A stretch of 64,000 bases of DNA. It comes from Prevotella sp. (lineage in GTDB: Bacteria > Bacteroidota > Bacteroidia > Bacteroidales > Bacteroidaceae). Location of the stretch: NCBI GenBank assembly GCA_022779305.1, contig JALFSW010000066.1, forward strand, positions 20,398 through 84,397, written 5' to 3'. Position 1 is the stretch's first letter; each line of letters starts with the position of its first letter. Under the pieces are notes generated by a model that saw only the letters and a program-made list of their open reading frames with translations, was not told where the DNA came from and did not search any database. The position numbers and the translations under genes are program-made. Shown one piece after another: positions 34,614 to 42,922 of the stretch.

Positions 34614-36221
34614 ATGAAGAAGCAATATTTATTTCTCCTTGCCTCAATGATGGCTGTGCCAACATTTGCGCAAGAAACCTACGAAAATGCGCGTTTGACA
34701 GGTAGCGATCTCAATGGTACGGCTCGCTATGTGGGTATGGGTGGAGCGATGGAAGCACTTGGTGCCGACATCTCTACAATAGGTTCTAACCCGGCAGGTA
34801 TAGGGCTCTTTCGCCGCAGTATGATAAGCGTAAGTGGTGGATTGCTCACACAACAGAACACCAATAGTTTTGCAGATGAAAACAAAACAAATGTGAGTTT
34901 CGACCAAATAGGCGTAGTTTATGCTGCTGGACGTCGTCGCAGAAATCAGATAAACTTTGGTTTCAACTACCACAAAAGTAAGAACTTCAACCAAATTCTT
35001 ATGGCATCCAACCGTTTGAATGGTAGTTCGCAGAACAAACAATCTTATCTCAAAGGACTGCTCGGTAGTCAAGCAAATGGTGGTTTCTCTGTTGGCAAGA
35101 CAACAGACGGCTATTACAATGGCTATTATGACGACAAAAGCAATTCTACGGCTGGTACATGGAGCCAATTAGATTACCTCTATTGGAACACACTCATCCC
35201 TGATAGCAAGACAGGTAATTTCTATGCCTATGACGCTGAAAGTTTCCAATATGGACGTTCGAGCAATGGCTATATTTCAAACTACGACTTCAACATCAGT
35301 GGAAGCTATGACAACACTTTCTACTGGGGTCTGACGTTTGGCTTGAAAGATGTAAATTATCACGCATACAGCGAATACACCGAACAATTCTCAAAGAACT
35401 TGGGCAATGTGCGTGTTACCGATGAAAGAAAAATTACAGGTTCGGGATTCGACATCACTGCAGGTATCATCGTGCGTCCTGTTGAAAATTCTCCATTCCG
35501 CCTTGGTGCTTATGTGAAAACGCCTACATGGTATGACCTCACAACAAGAAACTACACCACGATTGCGAACAATGCCACGGAAGGTGGAACTTACGACAAC
35601 GGCAAGGTAGAAAATCTCTACGACTACAAAATTTGGACACCTTGGAAATTTGGTTTCTCACTTGGACACACTATTGGCGATTTCTTAGCTTTAGGCTTTA
35701 CATATGAATACGAAGATCACAGTGCTATCAATACACGTGTGAATGACGGAACTTACGTAGATTATTATTATGGCGACATCTATGAAACAACCGTAAAGGA
35801 TGCAGCAATGAATCGTCACACTGAAAAATCTCTGAAAGGTGTAAGCACCATCAAAGCAGGTATTGAATACAAACCAACAAGAGAACTTTCACTGCGTGCA
35901 GGCTATAACTATGTTAGCCCAAAATACAACGAGTCGGCTCAAAAAGCAACTGGTTTAGCCTCTTATGGCACGAGCTATTCATCGGCAACCGACTACACCA
36001 ATTGGGAGGCTACCAACCGTTTCACGCTTGGCGCAGGCTATCAACACAAGCAGTTCAGCATAGACTTGGCTTATCAGTATAGCGCACAAAAAGGTAAATT
36101 CTATCCTTTCAGCGATATGTCTGTGAAGGATGCAACAACAACCTACACAAACACTGCACCAGCTACGGAAGTGAAAAACGACAAGAGCCAACTCTTGCTC
36201 ACATTGGGTTATCGCTTCTAA
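34614..36221 (+). CDS. OmpP1/FadL family outer-membrane porin-like protein
   Basis: 535 aa with signal peptide (LFLLASMMAVPTFAQ) and outer-membrane barrel. The N-terminal ARLTGSDLNGTARYVGMGGAMEALGADISTIGSNPAGIGLFR is the Bacteroidota form of the FadL/TodX hatch motif (SNPAG). Repeated amphipathic strands run to a terminal LLLTLGYRF. The family moves hydrophobic substrates across the outer membrane; the substrate here is unknown. Confidence 0.88.
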   Translation: MKKQYLFLLASMMAVPTFAQETYENARLTGSDLNGTARYVGMGGAMEALGADISTIGSNPAGIGLFRRSMISVSGGLLTQQNTNSFADENKTNVSFDQIGVVYAAGRRRRNQINFGFNYHKSKNFNQILMASNRLNGSSQNKQSYLKGLLGSQANGGFSVGKTTDGYYNGYYDDKSNSTAGTWSQLDYLYWNTLIPDSKTGNFYAYDAESFQYGRSSNGYISNYDFNISGSYDNTFYWGLTFGLKDVNYHAYSEYTEQFSKNLGNVRVTDERKITGSGFDITAGIIVRPVENSPFRLGAYVKTPTWYDLTTRNYTTIANNATEGGTYDNGKVENLYDYKIWTPWKFGFSLGHTIGDFLALGFTYEYEDHSAINTRVNDGTYVDYYYGDIYETTVKDAAMNRHTEKSLKGVSTIKAGIEYKPTRELSLRAGYNYVSPKYNESAQKATGLASYGTSYSSATDYTNWEATNRFTLGAGYQHKQFSIDLAYQYSAQKGKFYPFSDMSVKDATTTYTNTAPATEVKNDKSQLLLTLGYRF

Positions 36222-36302
36222 ATAACTGCTTTTTGAAAATTTTCAATATAATTTAAACAACTGAAATACAAGTATTTATAAATCATATTGAAACTGCTTT
36301 TT

Positions 36303-36361
36303 AACTGAGGCTCACTTGCGTTGCAACTGAGCCTCAGTTAGCGCACAAATGAGCTTCATCT
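36303..36361. repeat. 22-bp-phased GAGGCTCA palindrome triplet (locus A)
   Basis: Three related 15-bp palindromes (consensus AACTGAGSCTCAGTT) start at 36303, 36325 and 36347, exactly 22 bp apart. The middle copy is perfect; the third is decayed. The first two pair into a strong hairpin that may end transcription of the FadL-like gene. The remaining gap to 36472 shows nothing else. Confidence 0.85.
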
Positions 36362-36472
36362 GCAAGTAAGTAGACCCCACTTAGGAAATAAGCTGATTAT
36401 ATATACAGAAAAACTGTAGGATAAAAGGTGAAATAGCCTTACATACAAAAGCATAAAGAAAAGGATACTGTT

Positions 36473-38578
36473 TTGAAAAATCAACGGAACAACAAAAATA
36501 AATCTATCAAAGAGGAGACAAGACGAACTCCCCTAACCTCTTCTGCACAAAAAGAACGCAACGGAAAAAGAACTTCCAACACACAAGAACTCGCAATAAA
36601 GGAAAAAAAACAATACGTTTCACGGTTTCAACTCACTGACTTTTTACCCACCACAAAAAAAGAGGTAGAACTCCGTCATTGGGAAGAACTCGACATTATC
36701 CTTTTCTCTGGCGATGCCTATATTGATCATCCATCGTTTGGTGTAGCTGTGATAGGGCGCATCTTAGAAGCGGCAGGTTACAGAGTGGCAATTGTTCCAC
36801 AACCAGACTGGCATGGCGACTACCGAGATTTTAAGAAATTAGGTCGTCCACGTTTGTTTTTTGGTATTGCACCAGGATCGATGGACTCAATGGTCAATAA
36901 ATATACTGCCAACCGCCGTTTGCGCTCCGAAGATGCCTATTCACCCGATGGGCGCCACGATTTACGCCCAGAATATCCATCGATAGTCTATTCAAAAATC
37001 TTGCGACAACTCTTTCCTGATGTTCCCATTGTGCTGGGAGGCATAGAAGCATCACTTCGCCGACTGACCCACTATGACTATTGGAAAGATTGTCTAAGAA
37101 AAAGTATTCTTTGCGATTCAGAAGCCGACATTGTTATTTATGGGATGGGGGAAAAACAGGTGGTGGCAATTGCCCAAGAGTTGGAAAACGGAAAACATAT
37201 TAAGCAAATCAAAACGTTGCCACAAACTGCATTCCTTTGTAAAGAGAGCGAAATACCAGGAGGAATTAAGAAGGACGACATTGTATTGCATGCTCACGAA
37301 GCATGCCTGCAAAACAAGAAATTTCAGTCGGAAAATTTTCGTCATATTGAAGAAGAGTCGAACAAGAAACATGCACAACGTATTTTGCAGGCAGTAGACA
37401 ATCTTTACACGGTTGTCAATCCTCCCTACCCCACAATGACCACTGCCGAAGTGGACGCTGCCTACGACCTGCCCTATACACGCGAACCACATCCTAAATA
37501 TAAAGGTAAGACAATTCCAGCCTATGAGATGATTAAACACAGTGTGAACATTCACCGTGGTTGTTTTGGAGGATGCGCTTTTTGCACTATCTCTGCTCAT
37601 CAAGGGAAATTCATTGCCAGTCGGTCAAAGGAGAGTATATTGAAAGAGGTTAAGAAGGTCATAGAAATGCCAGACTTCAAAGGTTATCTGTCTGACCTTG
37701 GAGGTCCTTCTGCCAACATGTATGCCATGGCAGGAAACAATCAGAAAACATGCGAAAAATGTAAACGTCCAAGTTGCATCCATCCTGCTGTTTGCCCCAA
37801 TCTCAACACTGATCATTCAAAACTACTCGAAATTTACAAAGCCGTAGACGCACTCCCGGGTATCAAAAAAAGTTTTATAGGGTCAGGTGTGCGCTATGAT
37901 TTACTTTTGCACAGAGGCAAAAATGAAAAATCGAACGAAGCCGCAAAGGAATATACACGTGAATTGATTGTAAATCACGTGAGTGGACGACTAAAAGTTG
38001 CTCCAGAACACACCTCTGATCGTGTGCTTTACCTCATGCGCAAACCTTCTTTCCAACAATTCTATGCTTTCAAAAAAATTTTTGACAGCATCAATAAGAA
38101 AGAAAACTTGCGCCAGCAAATCATTCCTTACTTCATTTCGTCACACCCTGGTTGCAAAGAAGAAGATATGGCAGACCTTGCCATTAAGACCAAAGAACTC
38201 GACTTTCAGCTTGAACAAGTACAAGATTTCACGCCTACGCCTATGACCGTCGCAACGGAAACGTGGTATTCAGGTATTGAACCCTACTCCTTAGAACCCG
38301 TCTTTTCAGCTAAAACACAGAAAGAAAAGTTGGCTCAGCGACAGTTCTTCTTTTGGTATAAGCCAGGCGAAAGACAACATATCGAAAAAGAATTAAGACG
38401 CATCGGAAGAAGTGATCTTATCGAAAAACTTTATGACAACCGTTTGTTCAAAGGAAAGGTGAACTATGATCCCAAAGCAATTGGCAGTAGTCCAGACCAC
38501 CATCCAGCCAACAGAAAAAAAGAAAGTCAGAATAAAGGAAATAATAATAGAAAACAAACGTTTAGGAAACGAAAGTAG
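36473..38578 (+). CDS. YgiQ family radical SAM protein, TTG start
   Basis: 701 aa, UPF0313/YgiQ. The radical-SAM CxxxCxxC cluster motif is in RGCFGGCAFCTISAHQG, preceded by an N-terminal B12-binding-like domain (GDAYIDHPSFGVAVIGRILEAAGY); a C-terminal DUF3362 region follows, with a basic Asn/Lys tail. The reaction is unknown. No ATG exists in frame between the upstream stop at 36434 and the conserved region, so the start is non-ATG; TTG at 36473 fits best. A basic, low-complexity N-terminus of about 50 residues precedes the conserved LTDFLPTTKKEVE. Confidence 0.9.
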   Translation: MKNQRNNKNKSIKEETRRTPLTSSAQKERNGKRTSNTQELAIKEKKQYVSRFQLTDFLPTTKKEVELRHWEELDIILFSGDAYIDHPSFGVAVIGRILEAAGYRVAIVPQPDWHGDYRDFKKLGRPRLFFGIAPGSMDSMVNKYTANRRLRSEDAYSPDGRHDLRPEYPSIVYSKILRQLFPDVPIVLGGIEASLRRLTHYDYWKDCLRKSILCDSEADIVIYGMGEKQVVAIAQELENGKHIKQIKTLPQTAFLCKESEIPGGIKKDDIVLHAHEACLQNKKFQSENFRHIEEESNKKHAQRILQAVDNLYTVVNPPYPTMTTAEVDAAYDLPYTREPHPKYKGKTIPAYEMIKHSVNIHRGCFGGCAFCTISAHQGKFIASRSKESILKEVKKVIEMPDFKGYLSDLGGPSANMYAMAGNNQKTCEKCKRPSCIHPAVCPNLNTDHSKLLEIYKAVDALPGIKKSFIGSGVRYDLLLHRGKNEKSNEAAKEYTRELIVNHVSGRLKVAPEHTSDRVLYLMRKPSFQQFYAFKKIFDSINKKENLRQQIIPYFISSHPGCKEEDMADLAIKTKELDFQLEQVQDFTPTPMTVATETWYSGIEPYSLEPVFSAKTQKEKLAQRQFFFWYKPGERQHIEKELRRIGRSDLIEKLYDNRLFKGKVNYDPKAIGSSPDHHPANRKKESQNKGNNNRKQTFRKRK

Positions 38579-38642
38579 GCAAATCTATTGGTACACTCAC
38601 AAAAGTATTTCTAAGTAGAGGTTCTAAATTGTAAACAGAAAA

Positions 38643-38681
38643 AAATGCCACACCTGTGTTTAACAACCAGATGTGGCATTT
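38643..38681. terminator. bidirectional terminator between ygiQ-like gene and rny
   Basis: Stem AAATGCCACAcCTG / CAGaTGTGGCATTT with one mismatch and an 11-nt loop, A-rich on one side and T-rich on the other. It lies between two convergent genes. Confidence 0.85.
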
Positions 38682-38706
38682 GAATATGATAGAATTTTAA
38701 GAAGTT

Positions 38707-40248
38707 TTATTTTGCATAAGCAACGCTGCGTATTTCACGAATAACGGTAATCTTCACCTGTCCTGGATAGGTCATTTCGTTTTGTATTTTCTCTGCAATA
38801 TCTGCACTGAGCTTTTCACTATCAGCATCACTTATCTTGTCGGCACCCACGATTACACGCAACTCGCGCCCTGCCTGAATAGCATAAGTTTTCGTAACGC
38901 CTGGATAGCTCATTGCAATTGCTTCCAAATCGTTCAATCGCTTCACGTAGGCTTCAACGATTTCACGACGTGCACCGGGGCGTGCGCCAGAGATGGCATC
39001 GCACACTTGCACAATAGGTGCAATCAAGCTGGTCATTTCTACTTCATCGTGGTGTGCCGCAATAGCATTACAGATGTCTGGTTTTTCTTTGTATTTCTCG
39101 GCAATCTTACCACCATAGAGTGCGTGTGGGAGTTCGGACTCCTCGTCTGGCACTTTACCTATATCGTGCAAAAGTCCTGCACGTTTAGCTTTTTTGGGAT
39201 TTAAGCCCAATTCGCTTGCCATAACTGCACACAAGTTGGCTGTTTCTCTAGCGTGTTGCAAGAGATTTTGTCCATAAGATGAACGATACTTCATCTTGCC
39301 GACGATACGGATCAATTCTGGATGTAGTCCATGAATCCCCAAATCAATAGCTGTTCGCTTACCCGTTTCAATGATTTCGCTTTCAAGCTGTTTCTTCACC
39401 TTCGCTACAACTTCTTCAATTCGTGCAGGATGTATGCGTCCATCGGTTACCAATTGATGAAGTGCAAGGCGACAAATCTCCCGCCTTACGGGATCGAATG
39501 CAGAAATAACAATTGCTTCAGGTGTGTCGTCCACCACGATTTCAACGCCTGTTGCTGCCTCAAGTGCACGGATATTGCGTCCTTCTCGACCGATAATGCG
39601 TCCTTTAACTTCATCACTTTCAATGTGGAAAACGCTCACAGAATTTTCAATAGCCGTTTCAGTGGCAACGCGTTGTATGGTTTGAATAACTATTTTCTTT
39701 GCCTGTTGGGTGGCATTGAGCTTCGCTTCGTCTACAATTTCATTCACATAAGATGCGGCGTCAAGTCTTGCTTGATCCTTTAAGCTCTCCACAAGGCGTT
39801 TTTTTGCCTCTTCTGCACTCAGCCCTGAAAGCTCTTCCAACTTTTCTCTCTCCAAGTCCTGCATCTTATCTAATTCTTGCTGCTTCACTTGAAGGAGTTT
39901 TTTATCATTTTCTATGCGTTGTTGTTGCTGTTCTATCTCTTGTTTGCGACGTCCGATTTCTTCTTGTTTTTGATTTAAAGAGATTTCTCTTTGCTTCAAT
40001 CGGTTTTCATTTTGTTGGAACTTTTGATTCCGCAGTTGCACTTCTTTTTCTAATTCACTCTTCTTATTGAGGAATTTTTCTTTTACTTCTAAGAGTTTCT
40101 TTTCTTTTAATACTTCTGCATCCTTATGTGCCTGTGCCATGGCTTCGTTGTATTTTCCATTCACCACATAACGGAAAACAAAATAACCACCAACACATCC
40201 CACAACAATACATGCTAAAGCAACCAACACTACTATAAGTATGTCCAT
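38707..40248 (-). CDS. rny: ribonuclease Y
   Basis: 513-aa membrane-anchored endoribonuclease that starts mRNA decay. One N-terminal helix ([20 protein letters not shown]), a long coiled coil (about residues 30-190, Glu/Gln/Lys-rich), a KH RNA-binding domain ([20 protein letters not shown]) and an HD domain with the metal motif HDIGK. Length and order are normal. It is the last gene of the run zapB-like/zapA/rny. Confidence 0.96.
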   Translation of the reverse strand: MDILIVVLVALACIVVGCVGGYFVFRYVVNGKYNEAMAQAHKDAEVLKEKKLLEVKEKFLNKKSELEKEVQLRNQKFQQNENRLKQREISLNQKQEEIGRRKQEIEQQQQRIENDKKLLQVKQQELDKMQDLEREKLEELSGLSAEEAKKRLVESLKDQARLDAASYVNEIVDEAKLNATQQAKKIVIQTIQRVATETAIENSVSVFHIESDEVKGRIIGREGRNIRALEAATGVEIVVDDTPEAIVISAFDPVRREICRLALHQLVTDGRIHPARIEEVVAKVKKQLESEIIETGKRTAIDLGIHGLHPELIRIVGKMKYRSSYGQNLLQHARETANLCAVMASELGLNPKKAKRAGLLHDIGKVPDEESELPHALYGGKIAEKYKEKPDICNAIAAHHDEVEMTSLIAPIVQVCDAISGARPGARREIVEAYVKRLNDLEAIAMSYPGVTKTYAIQAGRELRVIVGADKISDADSEKLSADIAEKIQNEMTYPGQVKITVIREIRSVAYAK

Positions 40249-40279
40249 TTAAATAAAAGTTGTTTGTTTAATGTTTAAA

Positions 40280-40573
40280 TTATTTTTTCAGTACACTTTC
40301 TATCTCAGAAGTAAGATCGCTAAGAAGTTTATTAAATGGTTCGGTGTCGTTCCTTGTTTCGTCCTTCTTTAATTGCAAAGCAATGTGGAGCATTGACATA
40401 TATAAAATTTCCTTATCGGACTTTTTCCCTTTGAAAAGTGAAAAATAGGTATTAACCGTTTCATTAATAAGTTTAGCGGCAGAACGATAATATTCCTCTT
40501 CTTCTCGAGGAATTTTAACCGACAATTCTGTGTCATACAGATTAAGTCTGATTTGGAATTTATTATCTGCCAT
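40280..40573 (-). CDS. zapA: cell division protein ZapA
   Basis: 97-aa FtsZ-associated protein that bundles FtsZ filaments. It starts FQIRLNLYDTELSVKIPREEEEYYR, followed by helices and a coiled-coil tail, as in ZapA. The start MADNKFQI at 40573 lies 13 nt after the stop of the upstream coiled-coil gene; an ATG 24 nt further upstream would overlap that gene. It precedes rny by 31 bp. Confidence 0.88.
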   Translation of the reverse strand: MADNKFQIRLNLYDTELSVKIPREEEEYYRSAAKLINETVNTYFSLFKGKKSDKEILYMSMLHIALQLKKDETRNDTEPFNKLLSDLTSEIESVLKK

Positions 40574-40586
40574 GCTTCTTTCTTGC

Positions 40587-40880
40587 TTACTTCTCACTCA
40601 GTAAAGTGATACACTTGTTCACGTCTCTAATTAATTTGGCAACCCGCTTCTGAGCTGATTCAATATCACCATCCGAAACTTCGAGCATTCTCGCCATCTT
40701 CAATGCTTGATATTCATTCTTTGATAGCTCCAGTTGCGCTTTCAGGCGTGCTATTTCTGCCTCTTGTTCGCCCACCAACGCATATAACTCATCATTCTCT
40801 TGCTGTAGCTCTTGATAATGAAGAATCATCTGACGCACACGAGTTGCAAACGTATTGAGTATTTTTTCATTCGCAGTCAT
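40587..40880 (-). CDS. ZapB-like coiled-coil protein
   Basis: 97 aa, nearly all coiled coil with heptads (MILHYQELQQENDELYALVG ... EIARLKAQLELSKNEYQALK). Its size, coiled-coil nature and position directly before zapA suggest a divisome partner like ZapB; this is inference. The -7 box at 40902-40909 overlaps an upstream ATG (40904), so the start is ATG 40880. Confidence 0.8.
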   Translation of the reverse strand: MTANEKILNTFATRVRQMILHYQELQQENDELYALVGEQEAEIARLKAQLELSKNEYQALKMARMLEVSDGDIESAQKRVAKLIRDVNKCITLLSEK

Positions 40881-40901
40881 ATTCTTACGCCCTTTTAAAT
40901 G

Positions 40902-40909
40902 CAAAATTA
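40902..40909 (-). promoter_or_regulatory. -7 box of the zapB-like/zapA/rny operon
   Basis: TAATTTTG on the minus strand, 21 nt before ATG 40880. It excludes the ATG at 40904. Confidence 0.65.
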
Positions 40910-40991
40910 CATTATTCTTTCAATTCTGCAAAATTATTAATTAGATATTTCATTGAATGCCTTTCTCTTCTTTCGATTTGTTGCCATTCAA

Positions 40992-41624
40992 CTATTTGCT
41001 GCCTTCTTCTAAATTTTGCTTGGGTTCTTTCTTAGCCAACATCACGATTTGGTATACAAAATCTGTTGTCCATTTACGTGAAAATCCTAATCGTTGGTTG
41101 ATTTGACGCACCGAAAGCACAGCTTTCACAACCCCAGGATCACTAAAATTGTTCTTATCATATAGGTCGTTTACAGTCTTTTCGGTCATCGAATAAAGGA
41201 GCTTTTTCAAAAAGCCAGGCATCCGAAGTTTAAATTTCATCAAGTTACCGACAAGCAATATAAGGTCTTGTGTGAAACCCTGAAACTGATAAAGATAAGG
41301 TTGCACGTCTTGCATCTTCTTGCAATTCTTCTTAATACTTGCATCAATTTCGTCAAAGAAACGTTCATCCGTTCCATAAAGATTTCTCATCGTTTTTCTA
41401 ACACTTGCTTTTTCTCCCAGCCCCAATTTATTATTGAGCGTCGGAACACGAAACGTTTGCTTGTAGGTACGTAAATCTGGTAACATTGCCAAATTCGTTA
41501 TACCCAATTTTGATGCCAAAGCTGCCTGAAAATAAACCCTCACAAGTGTCATATAATCATTGATGCCACCTGCCTTATATTCAGTTTCTTCTTTCTTTCC
41601 AAATATTTTTGATAGTATGCCCAT
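40992..41624 (-). CDS. conserved-looking hypothetical protein
   Basis: 210 aa, not recognised. Soluble and mostly helical; the start MGILSKIFGKKEE is a typical amphipathic beginning. A basic hydrophobic segment (LILLVGNLMKFKLRMPGFLKKLL) may contact the membrane. It has its own promoter (41685-41692) and lies between the divisome run and the rfbA operon, transcribed away from rfbA. The in-frame ATG at 41747 is upstream of the promoter and is rejected. Confidence 0.82.
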   Translation of the reverse strand: MGILSKIFGKKEETEYKAGGINDYMTLVRVYFQAALASKLGITNLAMLPDLRTYKQTFRVPTLNNKLGLGEKASVRKTMRNLYGTDERFFDEIDASIKKNCKKMQDVQPYLYQFQGFTQDLILLVGNLMKFKLRMPGFLKKLLYSMTEKTVNDLYDKNNFSDPGVVKAVLSVRQINQRLGFSRKWTTDFVYQIVMLAKKEPKQNLEEGSK

Positions 41625-41684
41625 TGAATGTTTAAAATTCGTTTTTGATATTAAAAAGAGGCTAATTCCCCATTTTTGTGATTG

Positions 41685-41692
41685 CAAAGTTA
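41685..41692 (-). promoter_or_regulatory. -7 box deciding the start at 41624
   Basis: TAACTTTG on the minus strand, about 60 nt before ATG 41624. Confidence 0.65.
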
Positions 41693-41765
41693 AGAAAATA
41701 AAACAAGATTTGGCACATAATAGATATTTTTTTGAGTTAAGAGGCAAAATATCAATTTAAATTAC

Positions 41766-42007
41766 TACCTTTGCGAACATTATGAAGCGTTCGCTTGAAT
41801 TGATTGATTAGACGAGAACACAATTGGCTTCACACCATCTTCTTATCTGAACAATCATTTAACATGGTGCACGCTGACAAAACAGTTAGATCACAAAAAC
41901 AAAGTCGTTGAAAGAAGTTAGCAAAGCAAAGAAGCCTTTACCACGCTGAAATATTCTTCTTGATAGCGGCAAAGAAAACTTCAAACTGATAATAAAGCAA
42001 ATTAAAT
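41766..42007 (+). promoter_or_regulatory. rfbA promoter and long leader with mini-frames
   Basis: The -7 box TACCTTTG is at 41766-41773, so the leader before rfbA is about 230 nt. It begins with a small hairpin (GCGAAC/GTTCGC) and holds two mini-frames: 9 codons from ATG 41782 (MKRSLELID) and 14 codons from the ATG near 41863 (MVHADKTVRSQKQSR-like, ending TGA). No known riboswitch pattern was recognised. This fills most of the 383-bp gap 41625-42007. Confidence 0.5.
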
Positions 42008-42889
42008 ATGAAAGGTATAGTTTTAGCTGGAGGTTCTGGCACACGTTTATATCCCATCACAAAGGGTGTTAGTAAGCAGCTCATTCCGATTTACGATAAG
42101 CCGATGATTTATTATCCAATCTCGGTGCTTATGCTTGCTGGCATAAGAGAAATTCTCATCATATCTACTCCACATGACTTACCTGGTTTTCGACGTTTGT
42201 TAGGTGATGGACATGAATTGGGAGTTAGCTTTGAATATGCAGAACAACCCTCTCCTGATGGATTAGCACAGGCATTCATTATTGGTGAAAAGTTTATTGG
42301 AAACGACAGCGTTTGTCTTGTCTTGGGCGATAACATATTCTATGGTGCTGGCTTTTCGGGGTTGCTGAAAGAAAGCGTAAGCAACGCTGAAGAGAAAAAC
42401 AAAGCCACCGTCTTTGGTTATTTTGTAAACGACCCAGAGCGTTATGGCGTTGCAGAATTTGACAAAGATGGCAATTGTCTCAGCATAGAAGAAAAACCAC
42501 AAACCCCTAAAAGCAATTATGCCGTAGTAGGCTTATATTTCTATCCCAATAGCGTTGTAGAAATTGCCAAAAACATCAAACCTTCAGCAAGAGGTGAATT
42601 AGAAATAACAACAGTCAATCAAGAGTATCTTCAAAGAGAGCAACTAAAAGTACAGACTCTACAACGTGGTTTTGCATGGCTTGATACGGGTACACATAAT
42701 AGTCTCTATGAAGCCAGCACATTTATAGAATGCATCGAAAAACGCCAAGGATTAAAGATCGGATGTTTGGAAGAGATTGCATTCAGAAAAGGATGGATAA
42801 CGAAAGAGCAGCTTGCTGAAACCGCACAACCAATGATAAAGAATGAATATGGACAATACTTGCTGCGCCTCATAGAAGAATTAGGATAA
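42008..42889 (+). CDS. rfbA: glucose-1-phosphate thymidylyltransferase
   Basis: 293-aa enzyme making dTDP-glucose from glucose 1-phosphate and dTTP, first step to dTDP-rhamnose. The signature [17 protein letters not shown] is at residues 8-24; LGDNIFYG and GLAQAF blocks and [10 protein letters not shown] are present. It is normally followed by rfbB/C/D; here the next gene, 33 bp on, is a Wzc kinase, and the other rhamnose genes are not in the window. Confidence 0.95.
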   Translation: MKGIVLAGGSGTRLYPITKGVSKQLIPIYDKPMIYYPISVLMLAGIREILIISTPHDLPGFRRLLGDGHELGVSFEYAEQPSPDGLAQAFIIGEKFIGNDSVCLVLGDNIFYGAGFSGLLKESVSNAEEKNKATVFGYFVNDPERYGVAEFDKDGNCLSIEEKPQTPKSNYAVVGLYFYPNSVVEIAKNIKPSARGELEITTVNQEYLQREQLKVQTLQRGFAWLDTGTHNSLYEASTFIECIEKRQGLKIGCLEEIAFRKGWITKEQLAETAQPMIKNEYGQYLLRLIEELG

Positions 42890-42922
42890 TAAACAAAAAA
42901 GAAATAAGTCATAAACATCAAT

